From Alphaproteobacteria bacterium (GTDB lineage: Bacteria; Pseudomonadota; Alphaproteobacteria; Rhizobiales; OSC116), in contig NVQL02000014.1 of the NCBI GenBank assembly GCA_002400495.2, forward strand, positions 51,888 through 115,887: 64,000 nucleotides of DNA, written 5' to 3'. Shown piece by piece: positions 1-9,047 of this stretch. Below the pieces are notes generated by a model. That model was given only the letters and a program-made list of their open reading frames with translations, made no database searches and was not told where the DNA came from. The first letter of the stretch is position 1. Every line of letters starts with the position of its first letter. Both the position numbers and the translations under genes were made by a program.

Positions 1-35
1 CGAACCAAAACGCTAGGTTGGAATGTACGTTTCAT
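1..35 (-). CDS. rpmH: 50S ribosomal protein L34, N-terminal fragment
   Basis: Read on the minus strand, an ATG at 35 opens MKRTFQPSVLV and runs off the left edge. This is the near-invariant start of ribosomal protein L34, a small basic protein of the large subunit. A GGAGA ribosome binding site precedes the ATG. Only 11 codons are visible, but the sequence is diagnostic. The 36-302 gap between it and the next gene is the divergent promoter region; no further gene is seen there. Confidence 0.88.
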   Translation of the reverse strand, partial: MKRTFQPSVLV

Positions 36-302
36 TTGTATTCTCCAAAATCTGGAAATCCACTGGCAATTATGTCAGTTAGATGAATTAATAAATAGTT
101 GAGTGGGTTATAATACATGTTTGGGCAAAGTCAATAAATAACTACCAACATGGGATAAATTGGGCATAGAGTGAATAAATATTTTAAAAATCAGTATTTC
201 ACTTGTTAATCACGAAAATTTGCAAAAATGTTAGATGAATGAAACGCTTGTAGCCTTTATATTAGTCGTTAGAATCAATACAAACTAGGTTATACGTAGA
301 TT

Positions 303-1067
303 ATGCACAAAAATATCAAAAAATTTCTGCCACTTGCAGTGTTTGTAGGCATTTTTGCCACCATTTGGGCAACGGGTCTCCATCAATATGTCTCGTTTCA
401 AAAAGTTGCCGAATATCAAACCGATTTAGAAAATTACGTAAATGCCAATTTCATCTATGCCTTGTTAATTTTCATTGCGCTTTATATGACTGCCACCGCC
501 TTTTCTTTGCCAGGTGCGTCTATATTAAGTCTATTGGGTGGCCTGCTATTTGGCGGCATTGTTGGCGGGTTTGCTATTGTCGTGGCCGCCACATCGGGCG
601 CCATCATCCTGTTTTCAATTGCCAGCACCAGTTTTGGCGATATATTGCGCCAAAAAGCCGGCAAATGGATGGAAAAAATTGCCGCCGAGTTTAACGACGG
701 CGCGGCCAGCTATTTATTATTCCTACGCCTCGTGCCATTATTTCCGTTTTTTGTAGTCAACTTAGCGCCCGCATTACTCGGCGCCAGATTATGGACGTTC
801 GCATGGACCACATTTATCGGCATCATACCCGCAACCTTCGCCTTTAGCTTTGTCGGTGCTGGCATCGGCTCAATATTGGCCAGTGAGAACGAAAAATACC
901 AACAATGTCTATCAGATGGCAGCAACAACTGTACATTTGAAGTGAGTGCCACCGAATTTTTCAGCCGCGAATTACTAATAGGTTTAGCAGTGATGGGCTG
1001 CATGGCTCTAATCCCCATTATATATAAGAAAATAAAAGCCCGCAAAACACCAGTAAGTGGAGAATAG
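303..1067 (+). CDS. TVP38/TMEM64 (SNARE-associated/DedA-like) membrane protein
   Basis: A 254-residue polytopic inner-membrane protein with about six hydrophobic segments (near residues 8-27, 50-70, 77-108, 135-160, 165-190 and 222-245). The re-entrant loop signature of the TVP38/DedA superfamily is visible: GGLLFGG near residue 79 and an R-L-V-P-x-x-P-F-F-x-x-N stretch near 141-153. The family is thought to handle lipids or small solutes; the substrate here is unknown. It ends 2 bp before the flavoprotein gene, so the two are co-transcribed. Pairing of TVP38 proteins with Lpd-like flavoproteins is common in bacteria. Confidence 0.85.
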   Translation: MHKNIKKFLPLAVFVGIFATIWATGLHQYVSFQKVAEYQTDLENYVNANFIYALLIFIALYMTATAFSLPGASILSLLGGLLFGGIVGGFAIVVAATSGAIILFSIASTSFGDILRQKAGKWMEKIAAEFNDGAASYLLFLRLVPLFPFFVVNLAPALLGARLWTFAWTTFIGIIPATFAFSFVGAGIGSILASENEKYQQCLSDGSNNCTFEVSATEFFSRELLIGLAVMGCMALIPIIYKKIKARKTPVSGE

Positions 1068-1069
1068 TT

Positions 1070-2527
1070 ATGAGCGAAAAACCCAAAAAGCTTTTAAAAC
1101 CTGACATTTGCATCATAGGCGGTGGTTCAGGCGGTCTCAGCGTCGCCTCAGCAGCAGCGCAAATGGGTGTCGATGTCGTGCTGATCGAAAAAGCCAAAAT
1201 GGGCGGTGATTGCCTCAACTATGGTTGCGTGCCGTCAAAATCCTTGCTTTCTGTCGCCAAAAGCATACATAGCCATAATGCCGCAAAGCCTTATCTCAAC
1301 AAATTCAAAAAAGCCGATGTGAATTATGCAGCCGCCAAACAACATGTCGCAGATGTCATCGCCACCATCGCTCCGCATGATAGCGTCGAGCGGTTCGAAG
1401 GCTTGGGCGTAAAAGTCATCGAAGCCGCAGGTAAATTTACCGACAATGACACCCTAGAAGTTGAAAATTATACCATCAAAGCGCGCCGCTATGTCATCGC
1501 CACAGGTTCATCAGCCTTCATTCCGCCCATTAAAGGCCTAGATTTGGTAACCTATCACACCAATGAAAGCATTTTTGAGCTTGATAAAAAACCCCAACAT
1601 TTAATCATCATCGGCGCAGGGCCAATCGGCCTCGAAATGGCGCAAGCCCATCGGCGTTTAGGCTGTAAAGTATCTGTGATTGACGCGTTTAAAATTCTGG
1701 GCAATCAAGATGCCGAATTTGCCGAGATTATATTAGACAAGCTCAAAGCCGAAGGCATTGAATTTCACAGCGAAACTCAGGTCGAAAAACTCGACACAGT
1801 CGATAAAAAAATCAGCGTCAGCATCATGACCAAAGACGGCACACAAGATATAATAAACGGCTCGCATTTGCTCATCGCCACAGGCCGCGGTGCCAATGTT
1901 AATGGCCTAGGGCTAGAACATACCGATGTTGAGTTCAGCTCCAAGGGTGTATCGGTCGATAACGCGCTGCGCACCGATGCCAAACGCATCTACGCCATTG
2001 GCGATGTGGCGCAAATAAAAGGCGCGGCGTTTAACCCACAATTCACCCATGTGGCCAATTATCATGCGGGCTTGGTCATCAGGTCAATCTTATTCCGCAT
2101 GCCCGCCAAAGTCAGTTATGACCTGCTGCCGTGGGTGATTTATACCGACCCCGAGCTTGCCCATGTTGGCCTAGATGCCAAACAAGCCGCCCAAAAATAC
2201 GGCGAGATCAGAACCCTATCGGCCAGCTATGATGGCAATGACCGCGCCATCGCCATCGGCAAAACCACAGGCAAAGCCCAATTTTATGTGACCAAAAAAG
2301 GTTATGTAGTTGGCGCAACCATATTGGGCGAAAATGCTGGTGAACTCATCACTATTTTGGCATTAATGATCAGCCAAAAAATTAAAATATCCAAGCTCGC
2401 CACCCTAACAGTGGCATACCCAACCTTGGCCGAAATTGTCAAACGCGCCGCGCAAGATTATTATACGGGCTTTGCCGAAGATAAAAAACTACGCTTTGTC
2501 ATAGGTTTATTGCGAAAATTTGGATAG
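1070..2527 (+). CDS. Lpd/mercuric-reductase-like FAD-dependent disulfide oxidoreductase
   Basis: A 485-residue flavoprotein of pyridine nucleotide-disulfide oxidoreductase class I. Seen in order: an FAD-binding GGGSGG loop near residue 18, the redox-active disulfide in GGDCLNYGCVPSKS (Cys48/Cys53), a second dinucleotide loop IGAGPIGLEMA near 180, and a C-terminal dimerisation domain. The C-terminal catalytic block reads VAYPTLAE where true dihydrolipoamide dehydrogenases have HPTLSE, so the catalytic His is replaced by Tyr. That argues against a standard E3 subunit; the physiological acceptor is unknown. GGAG lies 8 bp before the ATG. It is translationally close to the upstream TVP38 gene. 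Confidence 0.88.
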   Translation: MSEKPKKLLKPDICIIGGGSGGLSVASAAAQMGVDVVLIEKAKMGGDCLNYGCVPSKSLLSVAKSIHSHNAAKPYLNKFKKADVNYAAAKQHVADVIATIAPHDSVERFEGLGVKVIEAAGKFTDNDTLEVENYTIKARRYVIATGSSAFIPPIKGLDLVTYHTNESIFELDKKPQHLIIIGAGPIGLEMAQAHRRLGCKVSVIDAFKILGNQDAEFAEIILDKLKAEGIEFHSETQVEKLDTVDKKISVSIMTKDGTQDIINGSHLLIATGRGANVNGLGLEHTDVEFSSKGVSVDNALRTDAKRIYAIGDVAQIKGAAFNPQFTHVANYHAGLVIRSILFRMPAKVSYDLLPWVIYTDPELAHVGLDAKQAAQKYGEIRTLSASYDGNDRAIAIGKTTGKAQFYVTKKGYVVGATILGENAGELITILALMISQKIKISKLATLTVAYPTLAEIVKRAAQDYYTGFAEDKKLRFVIGLLRKFG

Positions 2528-2559
2528 CTTTTATTTAAAAAAAAGATTAATCATTACTT

Positions 2560-4071
2560 ATGTCAGATAAATCAACAGATAAAGCAACGAAAACAAAATT
2601 ATGGGGCTTTGGCGGCCTGTCTAGTCGCCTGCTTATGTTGACCATTATTTTCATCTTGCTCGGCGAGTTTTTAATTTTTGTGCCCTCACTGGCCAATTTT
2701 AGAAATAACTGGCTCAACGAAAAGCTAGCCAAAGCCCAAATCGCCACTTTGGTACTGGATGCCTCACCCGATAATATGGTTGATGAGGCGCTTGAAGGCG
2801 AGCTGCTAAGCCATGTTGGTGCCGAAATTGTGGCGCTAAAACGCGGCGAGATGCGCCAACTTATTTTACAACGTCCAACCAATAGCAGAATGATTGAAGC
2901 CAGTTTTGATTTGCGCAATGAAAGCGTAATGCAACAAATTATGGCGGTATTTGATGCCTTATTAGCCCCCGAAAACCGCCTGATAAAAATACGTGGCGCC
3001 ACCAAATTTGACGCGGGTGATTTTGTCGAGATTGTGATTGACGAAAACACCATGCGCGCCGCCATGTGGACCTATGGCAAAAACATCATGGGCTTGTCGA
3101 TTATTTTATCCATCATCGTCGCCGCGATGATTTATATGGCACTTCATTGGCTGCTGGTGCGGCCAATCAAACGCATCACCCAATCAATTGTTGATTTTGG
3201 CCAAGACCCTGATCAGTCTAAAAATATGATTGTTCCCTCAAAACGTACCGATGAAGTGGGCATCGCCGAACAGCAATTGTTGCAAATGCAACTAGAATTG
3301 CAAACCACTCTAAAAGAAAAAAACCGTTTGGCAGCTTTGGGGCTAGCAGTCAGTAAAATCAGCCATGATTTACGCAATATGTTATCCAGCACGCAAATGA
3401 TCAGCGACCGCTTGCAAAATTCCGAAGACCCAACAGTCGCGCGCCTAGCACCTAAAATGGAAGCCGCGCTGGACCGTGCCATTAATTTCTGTGTGCGCAC
3501 CCTTAAATATGGCCAAGCCAAAGAAGAAGCGCCGCAAAAGACCTTTTTTGCCCTGCAGCCATTGCTCGATGATGTTGCCGATACCCTAAGCCTAGATATT
3601 TTAAAAACCTCAGCTGATGAGAACATCGGGTGGGACTTAAACATTGATGAAGATGACCTTATCTATGCCGATCGTCACCAGCTGTTTCGCATTATATTAA
3701 ACATCAGCCGCAATGCCGCCGACATTCTAAAAAACCATCAAAGTGCCAACCAAACCTTACCGCGCATATTCATCTGCTATCTCGCCACGCAAGATATGCA
3801 ATATCTAGTGGTTGCCGACAATGGCCCCGGCGTGATGGAACGCGCCAAACAATCCCTATTCAACGCTTTCCAAGGCTCGATGCGCCCCGGCGGCACAGGC
3901 CTCGGCCTCGCTATATCACAAGAGCTAGCCCAAGCTCATGGCGGCGATATAAAACTGATAGATGATTTACAGGGCGATGAGCCTTATGCAAAATTAATTG
4001 AGCCCAAAGCCATGAAAGGCGCAATTTTCCTAATTGAACTGCCCAATAAGTCGCAGACGGACAACGCATAA
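2560..4071 (+). CDS. Membrane sensor histidine kinase
   Basis: A 503-residue two-component sensor. Hydrophobic segments near residues 25-47 and 175-200 flank a periplasmic sensor region of about 130 residues. A HAMP-like linker follows, then a short coiled region and the H-box KISHDLRNML with phospho-acceptor His near 269. The ATPase domain shows an N-box (NISRNAADIL, about 381), a DNGPGV G1 box and GGTGLGLAIS (about 445). The H-box lacks the usual HEL-P spacing, a variant seen in other kinase subfamilies. No response regulator is adjacent, so the partner is elsewhere. It follows the flavoprotein by 32 bp. Confidence 0.88.
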   Translation: MSDKSTDKATKTKLWGFGGLSSRLLMLTIIFILLGEFLIFVPSLANFRNNWLNEKLAKAQIATLVLDASPDNMVDEALEGELLSHVGAEIVALKRGEMRQLILQRPTNSRMIEASFDLRNESVMQQIMAVFDALLAPENRLIKIRGATKFDAGDFVEIVIDENTMRAAMWTYGKNIMGLSIILSIIVAAMIYMALHWLLVRPIKRITQSIVDFGQDPDQSKNMIVPSKRTDEVGIAEQQLLQMQLELQTTLKEKNRLAALGLAVSKISHDLRNMLSSTQMISDRLQNSEDPTVARLAPKMEAALDRAINFCVRTLKYGQAKEEAPQKTFFALQPLLDDVADTLSLDILKTSADENIGWDLNIDEDDLIYADRHQLFRIILNISRNAADILKNHQSANQTLPRIFICYLATQDMQYLVVADNGPGVMERAKQSLFNAFQGSMRPGGTGLGLAISQELAQAHGGDIKLIDDLQGDEPYAKLIEPKAMKGAIFLIELPNKSQTDNA

Positions 4072-4163
4072 CAACCATAAAGACACAAAATCTGGGATAA
4101 AATCAATATCTTAAAAAAAACCATTTGCCTTTTGCCGCGCAAGGGCTTAGAAACCGTTTATCC

Positions 4164-4240
4164 GCACCGGTAGCTCAGCTGGATAGAGCACTTGACTACG
4201 AATCAAGGGGTCGGGGATTCGAATTCTCCCCGGTGCACCA
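4164..4240 (+). tRNA. tRNA-Arg (anticodon ACG)
   Basis: A 77-nt cloverleaf with the CCA end encoded. The acceptor strands GCACCGG and CCGGTGC pair perfectly. The D-arm contains AGCTCAGCTGGATAGAGC. The anticodon stem CTTGA/TCAAG encloses CTACGAA with anticodon ACG, and the T-loop is TTCGAAT. A34 would be modified to inosine. It is the insertion site of the island that begins at its 3' end, and remains intact. Confidence 0.96.
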
Positions 4241-5777
4241 TTAACTTATGACCCTCAAAATCTCCCTTTAACATCTTGAATGGTAACGATAAATTCGGAG
4301 TTCGAAGCCCTGTTTTTCGGCAGTATGAAAGACGGTCTAAAAACACCAGTTTTAGCAGGTTTCGCTTCATTGCCAACTGCCCGTCATCCCATATTTTCTT
4401 AGGGTTTGCGAGTAATGTGAAGGCGAGTTCGAACAATTCGTCGAAGGTGGCTTTTGTTGGAGTGGTTTTTTTGCCTTTTTCGGCCAATAATAGCTTTTGC
4501 CTTTCCAAATTTACAATGCGTTTTTCGAATGATTTGATAACGGAGAGATTCGAAATGTTGACTATTTTTTCTAATAAATCATTAATTTGTTCATCAACCA
4601 CTAACGCTTGCTGTTTAAAGCCTTCCTGATGGGCTTTGGCTTGAGTTAGCCTTTGTGTCCACGCAAGGTTAAACATGCTCTTTACCACCTTAAATAAATC
4701 GTTTGAGGGCTGTAGTGAGGATATAAGCGCAGCAAACTCATTTTCGAGTTTTTGGCGTGGGATTGATTTGCGGTTGCTAACGCATCGTTTTGTTGCACAG
4801 AGATAATAAGGATATCTTTTACCTGTCTGGCTTTTTGACCAGCAAGCGGTAAGTGCGTTTCCGCAATCGTTGCATGCAATAAACCCACGTAAGGGGAAAT
4901 CTTCGCTAATGTCCGCACGAGCGGGTATTCTGGCATCCGAATTTATGCGGTTTTGGATTTTCTCAAATGTTTCAAAGTCAATCAGACCATCATGTTTTGC
5001 TTCTCTTAGACTAATGCCCCAATTTGGAACTTCGATATAGCCAGCATATAGGGGCTGGGTCAGCATCTTGCCTATTCTTTGGTAGGTGATTTCACCTGTT
5101 TTTGTGTCTTTTGGAAAGGAAGGCTGGCCTTCTAAGAACCGTTTCACTTCGGCTTGCGATTCAAATCGACCAGACGCGAAACTCTCTAAAGCCTCCTGCA
5201 CGGCTGAGGCGAGTGGTTCGTCACGAACTAGAATTTTGCCACCATGTTTTGATTTAATATACTTATAGCCAACGACGGCTCTAAATACGCAAAAGCCTTG
5301 CTTGGCGCGGGCTTTCATTTTCTGGGTAACTTGGCGGCCATTCTGTTGGCGTTCCAACTCGCCATGAGCCGCAAATATGGTTTCAATGAACTTGCCTTCG
5401 GGCGTGTCGTCGAAATTGAAGTTAAGGCATTTAATGGTGGCCTTGCGCAAAGCAAATTCTCGGCGCAACTTAATGTGAAACTCAGTATCTCTGGCAAATC
5501 GTTTTAGATCGTCGAAAATTACAGTATATTGCTTGTCTTCTTGTGCGTCTAAAAATGCAAGCAAAGCCACCATGCCAGCGCGATTGATAAAATCACCTCC
5601 ACCACTGACATCATCGGGAAATACCGCGACAACATTATAACCGTGCAATTCGGCATATTCGCGGCATCTTTGTTCTTGGCTTTCAAGTCCGCCACCTTCG
5701 GTAGCTTGTTTTCTGCTGGAAACCCTACAATAGATCAAGGCGTTAACAGGTTCGTTTTCAATTGGTGCGGTGGTCAT
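4203..5777 (-). CDS. Large serine recombinase (island integrase), C-terminus supplied by antisense tRNA
   Basis: A 524-residue site-specific recombinase. The N-terminal resolvase domain has Y-C-R-V-S with catalytic Ser near residue 20 and the ESQ..R motif. A recombinase domain follows, then a Cys-rich zinc ribbon (CNDCG, later YLC and C, about 297-330) and a coiled coil near 370-430. The start has GAAGGA 7 bp upstream. Reading leftward it crosses the attachment core and ends inside tRNA-Arg; its last residues, RGEFESPTP and stop, are antisense tRNA. In the excised circle the frame would instead continue in phase into the reading frame at 29180-29338, giving a product of about 564 residues. 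Integration therefore appears to swap the C-terminus. Confidence 0.92.
   Translation of the reverse strand: MTTAPIENEPVNALIYCRVSSRKQATEGGGLESQEQRCREYAELHGYNVVAVFPDDVSGGGDFINRAGMVALLAFLDAQEDKQYTVIFDDLKRFARDTEFHIKLRREFALRKATIKCLNFNFDDTPEGKFIETIFAAHGELERQQNGRQVTQKMKARAKQGFCVFRAVVGYKYIKSKHGGKILVRDEPLASAVQEALESFASGRFESQAEVKRFLEGQPSFPKDTKTGEITYQRIGKMLTQPLYAGYIEVPNWGISLREAKHDGLIDFETFEKIQNRINSDARIPARADISEDFPLRGFIACNDCGNALTACWSKSQTGKRYPYYLCATKRCVSNRKSIPRQKLENEFAALISSLQPSNDLFKVVKSMFNLAWTQRLTQAKAHQEGFKQQALVVDEQINDLLEKIVNISNLSVIKSFEKRIVNLERQKLLLAEKGKKTTPTKATFDELFELAFTLLANPKKIWDDGQLAMKRNLLKLVFLDRLSYCRKTGLRTPNLSLPFKMLKGDFEGHKLMVHRGEFESPTP
4232..4242 (+). repeat. Left attachment core (attL), last 9 nt of tRNA-Arg plus TT
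   Basis: GGTGCACCATT here is repeated exactly at 29329-29339, and its first 9 nt recur at 30791-30799, all in the same orientation. Placement on the tRNA 3' end beside a recombinase gene is what is expected for an attachment core. Short cores are normal for serine integrases. The exact crossover point is not determined by the sequence. Confidence 0.7.
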
Positions 5778-5795
5778 TGGTTAATCCTTCTCTGT

Positions 5796-6122
5796 TTACA
5801 GGGCTGGAAATTCAATAGAAGGCTTGCTTGCCTTGGCTTTGGGATGATTTGAGTTTACCACATTTTTAAAACTAGAGGTGAGGAATTTGTCGCTTACTAG
5901 TTTCTGCTCACAGGCTTGTTGGACAGGGTGGATATCAAAACCCAAGTCAACGCAACCCACCACAAATGACCAAACAATTTGTAGGTATTCGCGTTTTTGA
6001 TTGTCGGTGAGGCTGGAGTCTTTAAGCTCGTCTTCAAATAATTTATAGTCAATTTCTAGAGTAGGAAATGAAATTGCTGATTTGTGATTTGGGGCGATTT
6101 TATGGGTGTCGTGATTTGTCAT
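5796..6122 (-). CDS. Conserved small protein upstream of the recombinase
   Basis: A 108-residue soluble protein with strong AAGGAG 8 bp before its ATG, ending 18 bp before the recombinase start, so the two are almost certainly one transcript. The core (LEIDYKLFEDELKD, then KREYLQIVW and VDLGFDIHPVQQACEQ) resembles small uncharacterised proteins found next to recombinases in alphaproteobacterial islands. A role as a recombination accessory or directionality factor is a reasonable guess from position only. No known domain is recognised. Confidence 0.75.
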   Translation of the reverse strand: MTNHDTHKIAPNHKSAISFPTLEIDYKLFEDELKDSSLTDNQKREYLQIVWSFVVGCVDLGFDIHPVQQACEQKLVSDKFLTSSFKNVVNSNHPKAKASKPSIEFPAL

Positions 6123-6202
6123 GTGGGGTCTCCTTACATGCGATGATATTCATAATCGCATAATATTTTTGTATGATTGGGTGGATAAAAGGCATAAGAA
6201 AA

Positions 6203-6225
6203 GCCCGCTATCGATGATAGCGGGC
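6203..6225 (-). terminator. Rho-independent terminator of the leftward transfer block
   Basis: A perfect 10-bp stem, GCCCGCTATC with its complement, around a 3-nt loop. On the minus strand it is followed by TTTTCTT. It lies about 78 bp past the stop of the gene ending at 6303, closing the leftward operon that starts near 12.54 kb. Confidence 0.85.
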
Positions 6226-6302
6226 AAACTGTGTTAAATGCTTTTTGGGCGTTGTTATAAAAAGCTTATGTGAAATTTTCAATTTTCGCAAGGATTTTAT
6301 TC

Positions 6303-6656
6303 CTATCTTGTTCGGGGTTGAGAGTTAAGGTTATTTGATTTGGGTTTTGTGCCTCCTTTCAGGGTGCTCAACTGATGTTGCTGTCTCATGTTTTTACTGG
6401 CATTGCCTAACGAATTTCTAAGCTGTGTGATACGTTTTTCATTTGTTTGAGCTGTTTGTTGACGCATGGCAATTAAACGGTGAGTTGGCGGCGTTAAGTT
6501 TAATTCAGGTTTTGGTGTTATTCGGTTTTTCTGTCTGTAATCCAATTCAGATTTGGTTTTAATGTCAGGTTTGACCTTCGATATTTTGGCAGTGAGAGGC
6601 TTGTCTCTCACTGCTGCGTTAAAACCCTTGGAAACAGGTTTGGCCTGAAAACTCAA
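6303..6656 (-). CDS. Basic hypothetical protein of the transfer block
   Basis: A 117-residue, very Lys/Arg/Gln/Asn-rich soluble protein with no membrane segment. Its start overlaps the stop of the upstream gene by 4 bp, indicating translational coupling. The composition suggests a nucleic-acid-binding or disordered protein, possibly a relaxosome accessory, but no domain is recognised. It is the last gene before the terminator at 6203-6225. Confidence 0.6.
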   Translation of the reverse strand: MSFQAKPVSKGFNAAVRDKPLTAKISKVKPDIKTKSELDYRQKNRITPKPELNLTPPTHRLIAMRQQTAQTNEKRITQLRNSLGNASKNMRQQHQLSTLKGGTKPKSNNLNSQPRTR

Positions 6657-6913
6657 TGTTCACGGCTATCATGACTATGAGTTTTGGCTTCGTTGCCATG
6701 TTTTTTTGCTTCTAGCCGCTCCCGAGTCGTGCGAATAACGATTTTTGCATTCTTATCAATTGCTTCGCTATAAGGCGCAAGTGTATGACCTTCACCGTCC
6801 TTATGAGGGAATGTAGTGCCCAATTTATGAAAGTGAGATTTACCATCCTTTCTTTCATGCACCGAAAATATGTCAAAAACTGGTTTATTGTTTGCGCCAT
6901 TGTCATCACTCAT
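6653..6913 (-). CDS. Hypothetical protein, His/charged-rich
   Basis: An 86-residue hydrophilic protein with AGGAG 7 bp before the ATG. The N-terminal part (VFDIFSVHERKDGKSHFHKLG, shown here by its ends VFDIF and KLG) looks like a compact beta-rich fold. The C-terminal 25 residues are charged and His-rich. It lies between the coupling-protein gene and a coupled small basic gene. Small proteins of this general type recur in plasmid and island transfer regions, but I cannot assign a function. Confidence 0.6.
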   Translation of the reverse strand: MSDDNGANNKPVFDIFSVHERKDGKSHFHKLGTTFPHKDGEGHTLAPYSEAIDKNAKIVIRTTRERLEAKKHGNEAKTHSHDSREH

Positions 6914-6998
6914 ATTATTCTCCTAAAAATAAAGCACGGACTGAATGTCCGCGCTTAAGGGCAAAATAAATGAAGTTTCTTCTGGTTCGGGGTGATAG

Positions 6999-8618
6999 CT
7001 AAATTTTTGGCCTAAAACCTTCAATATATTTCCATTCACCACTTGCATATTGAGGATAATGGGCAAATTCTTGTGGCACAGGCTCGGTAATAACCTTTTT
7101 CCACCGAGTGCCCCACTTTGCTTTAATCAGAACCTTGTCAGTTGGTGGATGATATGGGTTCGGCATGTATAATCCCGCCATTGACCTCTCCAAATAATAA
7201 GGGCGTTTGTCAATTTGCATGGGGTGTAAATTTTTACCAGACATAAAGACGATTGCACGGTCTTCTGACATGTTTAAAACTTCGTCTGGCGTGATCAGTT
7301 TGCGCGTTTGTTTATCTCGTGTGTTTTCAACTTTATCGTAATATTGGTGGGCTTTTCCCGCAATTAATGGGTCTGCGCCGTTAAAAAATACGTCTCTAAT
7401 TTGTTCAACTTTTTTCTTAGCTGCTTCATCTTGTTTTAGCGTTTTATATTGCAAGGTTTGGTAGCCCGCCATATCGGATATGAGTTTGGCCGTATCAAAA
7501 TCCCGCACACCAAAATATAAGCGCGTTGCCGCACTACTCATAAATTCCTGCACGGCCTCAGGATAGTAATTATGCTTAATTTGAGCAATAGACTGAAATA
7601 AAGCAACGGCTCTCAAACCGAGGCCACGGCCATATGTGAATGCACGCATTAGGAAGTCGGCACGTCCAAGCTGTCCTGCTTCATCAACATACAGAACCAC
7701 CCTTGGGCTATCAGGGCTTTGTGCCTTGTACAACATGACATTTGTACCAACGAGCTTAACCAATGCTCTTAGTTGATTGATATATTCAGCAGGAATTACA
7801 ATGAATATTTTAGCAATTTGCTCATGGCTGGTTATGGCCTTTAATGAGAAGGTGGGATCAGATAATGATGCTTTGATTACGGGATCATTCAAAAAAGAGG
7901 TATAGGCATATATTTCAGCAACAAATGAACCAAACTGCTGCGGATTATCTTGTTGTTTGGCGAGCATTTCGCCCGCAATGCTTTGAACATCTTCAAACTT
8001 GCAATTTAGCATAAATTCAAGCAATGAAGCCCACTTTATGGCATCACTCTCAATTGAGTTGATTGCCTCCATTAGGGTTGTTGCATCTACATATCCATCA
8101 CGCAATGTGAGGGCAATCAGTATGGCCTTTAACCAAGCGATTGCTCTTAATTCAAAAAACTTGCCAGAACCAGCACCACTTAATTCAATGATACTTTCAG
8201 CCATCAATTGTGCGTTAGTGTGCAGCCGTTCATCAATAGGGTCAAGAAGGTCAAATATATTCATTCGGTCTTGCGGCAAACCATGCAATCTGAACGGATT
8301 GAATATATAGCAATATACATTTGTTCTGATTAAGCTTTGAATGCTGGTTGCCGCCAATTCACCACGCAAATCTATAATAACTTCATGTTCTTCGCCTGAT
8401 CCTGCGCATAAATTATACGCCATGAATGAGGCCATTTTGCCACCACCAGCACCAGCAACGACAATCACTGGCGCGTCGCCATCGCTATACACTCGTTTCT
8501 TGCCATGAAACCCTATGAATATGCCGCTTTCCTTAAATAAACCAGCACGGCGCATTTCTCGCTCAGTCGCCCAGCGGGCAGAGCCATAGCGATATTCTTC
8601 GTTATGATCTTTATGCAT
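6999..8618 (-). CDS. Type IV coupling protein, TraG/VirD4 family
   Basis: A 539-residue conjugative ATPase that would bring the relaxase-DNA complex to a secretion channel. The N-terminus has the GSARWATEREM motif typical of TraG/VirD4 soluble domains. The Walker A region reads AGAGGGKMAS (about residues 55-64), keeping the P-loop Gly-Lys but with Met where Thr/Ser is usual. Walker B is VVLYVDEAGQL near 305-315, and a conserved R-A-V-A-L-F-Q-S motif follows. No N-terminal membrane anchor is present; the next gene upstream is a small membrane protein that could supply it. No VirB channel genes are in the window, so a helper element is presumably needed. AAAGGATG precedes the ATG. Confidence 0.85.
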   Translation of the reverse strand: MHKDHNEEYRYGSARWATEREMRRAGLFKESGIFIGFHGKKRVYSDGDAPVIVVAGAGGGKMASFMAYNLCAGSGEEHEVIIDLRGELAATSIQSLIRTNVYCYIFNPFRLHGLPQDRMNIFDLLDPIDERLHTNAQLMAESIIELSGAGSGKFFELRAIAWLKAILIALTLRDGYVDATTLMEAINSIESDAIKWASLLEFMLNCKFEDVQSIAGEMLAKQQDNPQQFGSFVAEIYAYTSFLNDPVIKASLSDPTFSLKAITSHEQIAKIFIVIPAEYINQLRALVKLVGTNVMLYKAQSPDSPRVVLYVDEAGQLGRADFLMRAFTYGRGLGLRAVALFQSIAQIKHNYYPEAVQEFMSSAATRLYFGVRDFDTAKLISDMAGYQTLQYKTLKQDEAAKKKVEQIRDVFFNGADPLIAGKAHQYYDKVENTRDKQTRKLITPDEVLNMSEDRAIVFMSGKNLHPMQIDKRPYYLERSMAGLYMPNPYHPPTDKVLIKAKWGTRWKKVITEPVPQEFAHYPQYASGEWKYIEGFRPKI

Positions 8619-8658
8619 AGATCACATCCTTTCGATATTTGAAAATAGAAGTTGCGTG

Positions 8659-8928
8659 TTAATTTCTTGATTTGAAAAGACCAAGATTGGTGAACGTTAT
8701 TGATAGCAACCGAAGGAAGAAAAAGAAGAATAAAGCAATGGTAACGAACCAGCCTAGATCAACATAATGAACCCACGGGCTACCATAATATTTTGCAACA
8801 TATTCACTCATCCAGTGTACTGTGTATTTGTGAATTTGCGGTGTAATGAGCACGCACAAAATTGCTGCTAACACATTGGACATACCGCTCAATGCCTTTT
8901 CGAATATACCTTTATCTTTGTTTGACAT
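8659..8928 (-). CDS. Small two-segment membrane protein
   Basis: About 89 residues with two hydrophobic segments (ISNVLAAILCVLITPQ-like near residue 14-30 and VTIALFFFFFLRLLSITF near 62-80). I chose the ATG at 8928 because AAAGGAG lies 7 bp upstream; an in-frame ATG at 8943 has no such site. It directly precedes the anchorless coupling-protein gene. A role as its membrane anchor is plausible but inferred only from position. Confidence 0.6.
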   Translation of the reverse strand: MSNKDKGIFEKALSGMSNVLAAILCVLITPQIHKYTVHWMSEYVAKYYGSPWVHYVDLGWFVTIALFFFFFLRLLSITFTNLGLFKSRN

Positions 8929-9004
8929 GATTGCTCCTTTCAAAAGCTTACAACATGAATGTGGCAGACGAATTGGTTTGAGTTGGGGGCATAACGTAAA
9001 AAAA

Positions 9005-9024
9005 CCGCTTCACGAATGAAGCGG
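9005..9024 (-). terminator. Stem-loop terminator within the leftward block
   Basis: CCGCTTCA and TGAAGCGG form an 8-bp stem around CGAA. On the minus strand it is followed by TTTTTT, and on the plus strand a T-run begins 4 nt after the stem, so it may work both ways. It lies just after the gene ending at 9048 and could lower expression of the membrane and coupling-protein genes. Confidence 0.72.
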
Positions 9025-9047
9025 CTCGTTTTTTGAATTTGAAATGT

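Noticed and set aside
2547-3065. Long antisense frame (172 codons) opposite the histidine kinase
   Set aside because: It mirrors the kinase codons, has Ser/Leu-rich shadow composition and no ribosome binding site.
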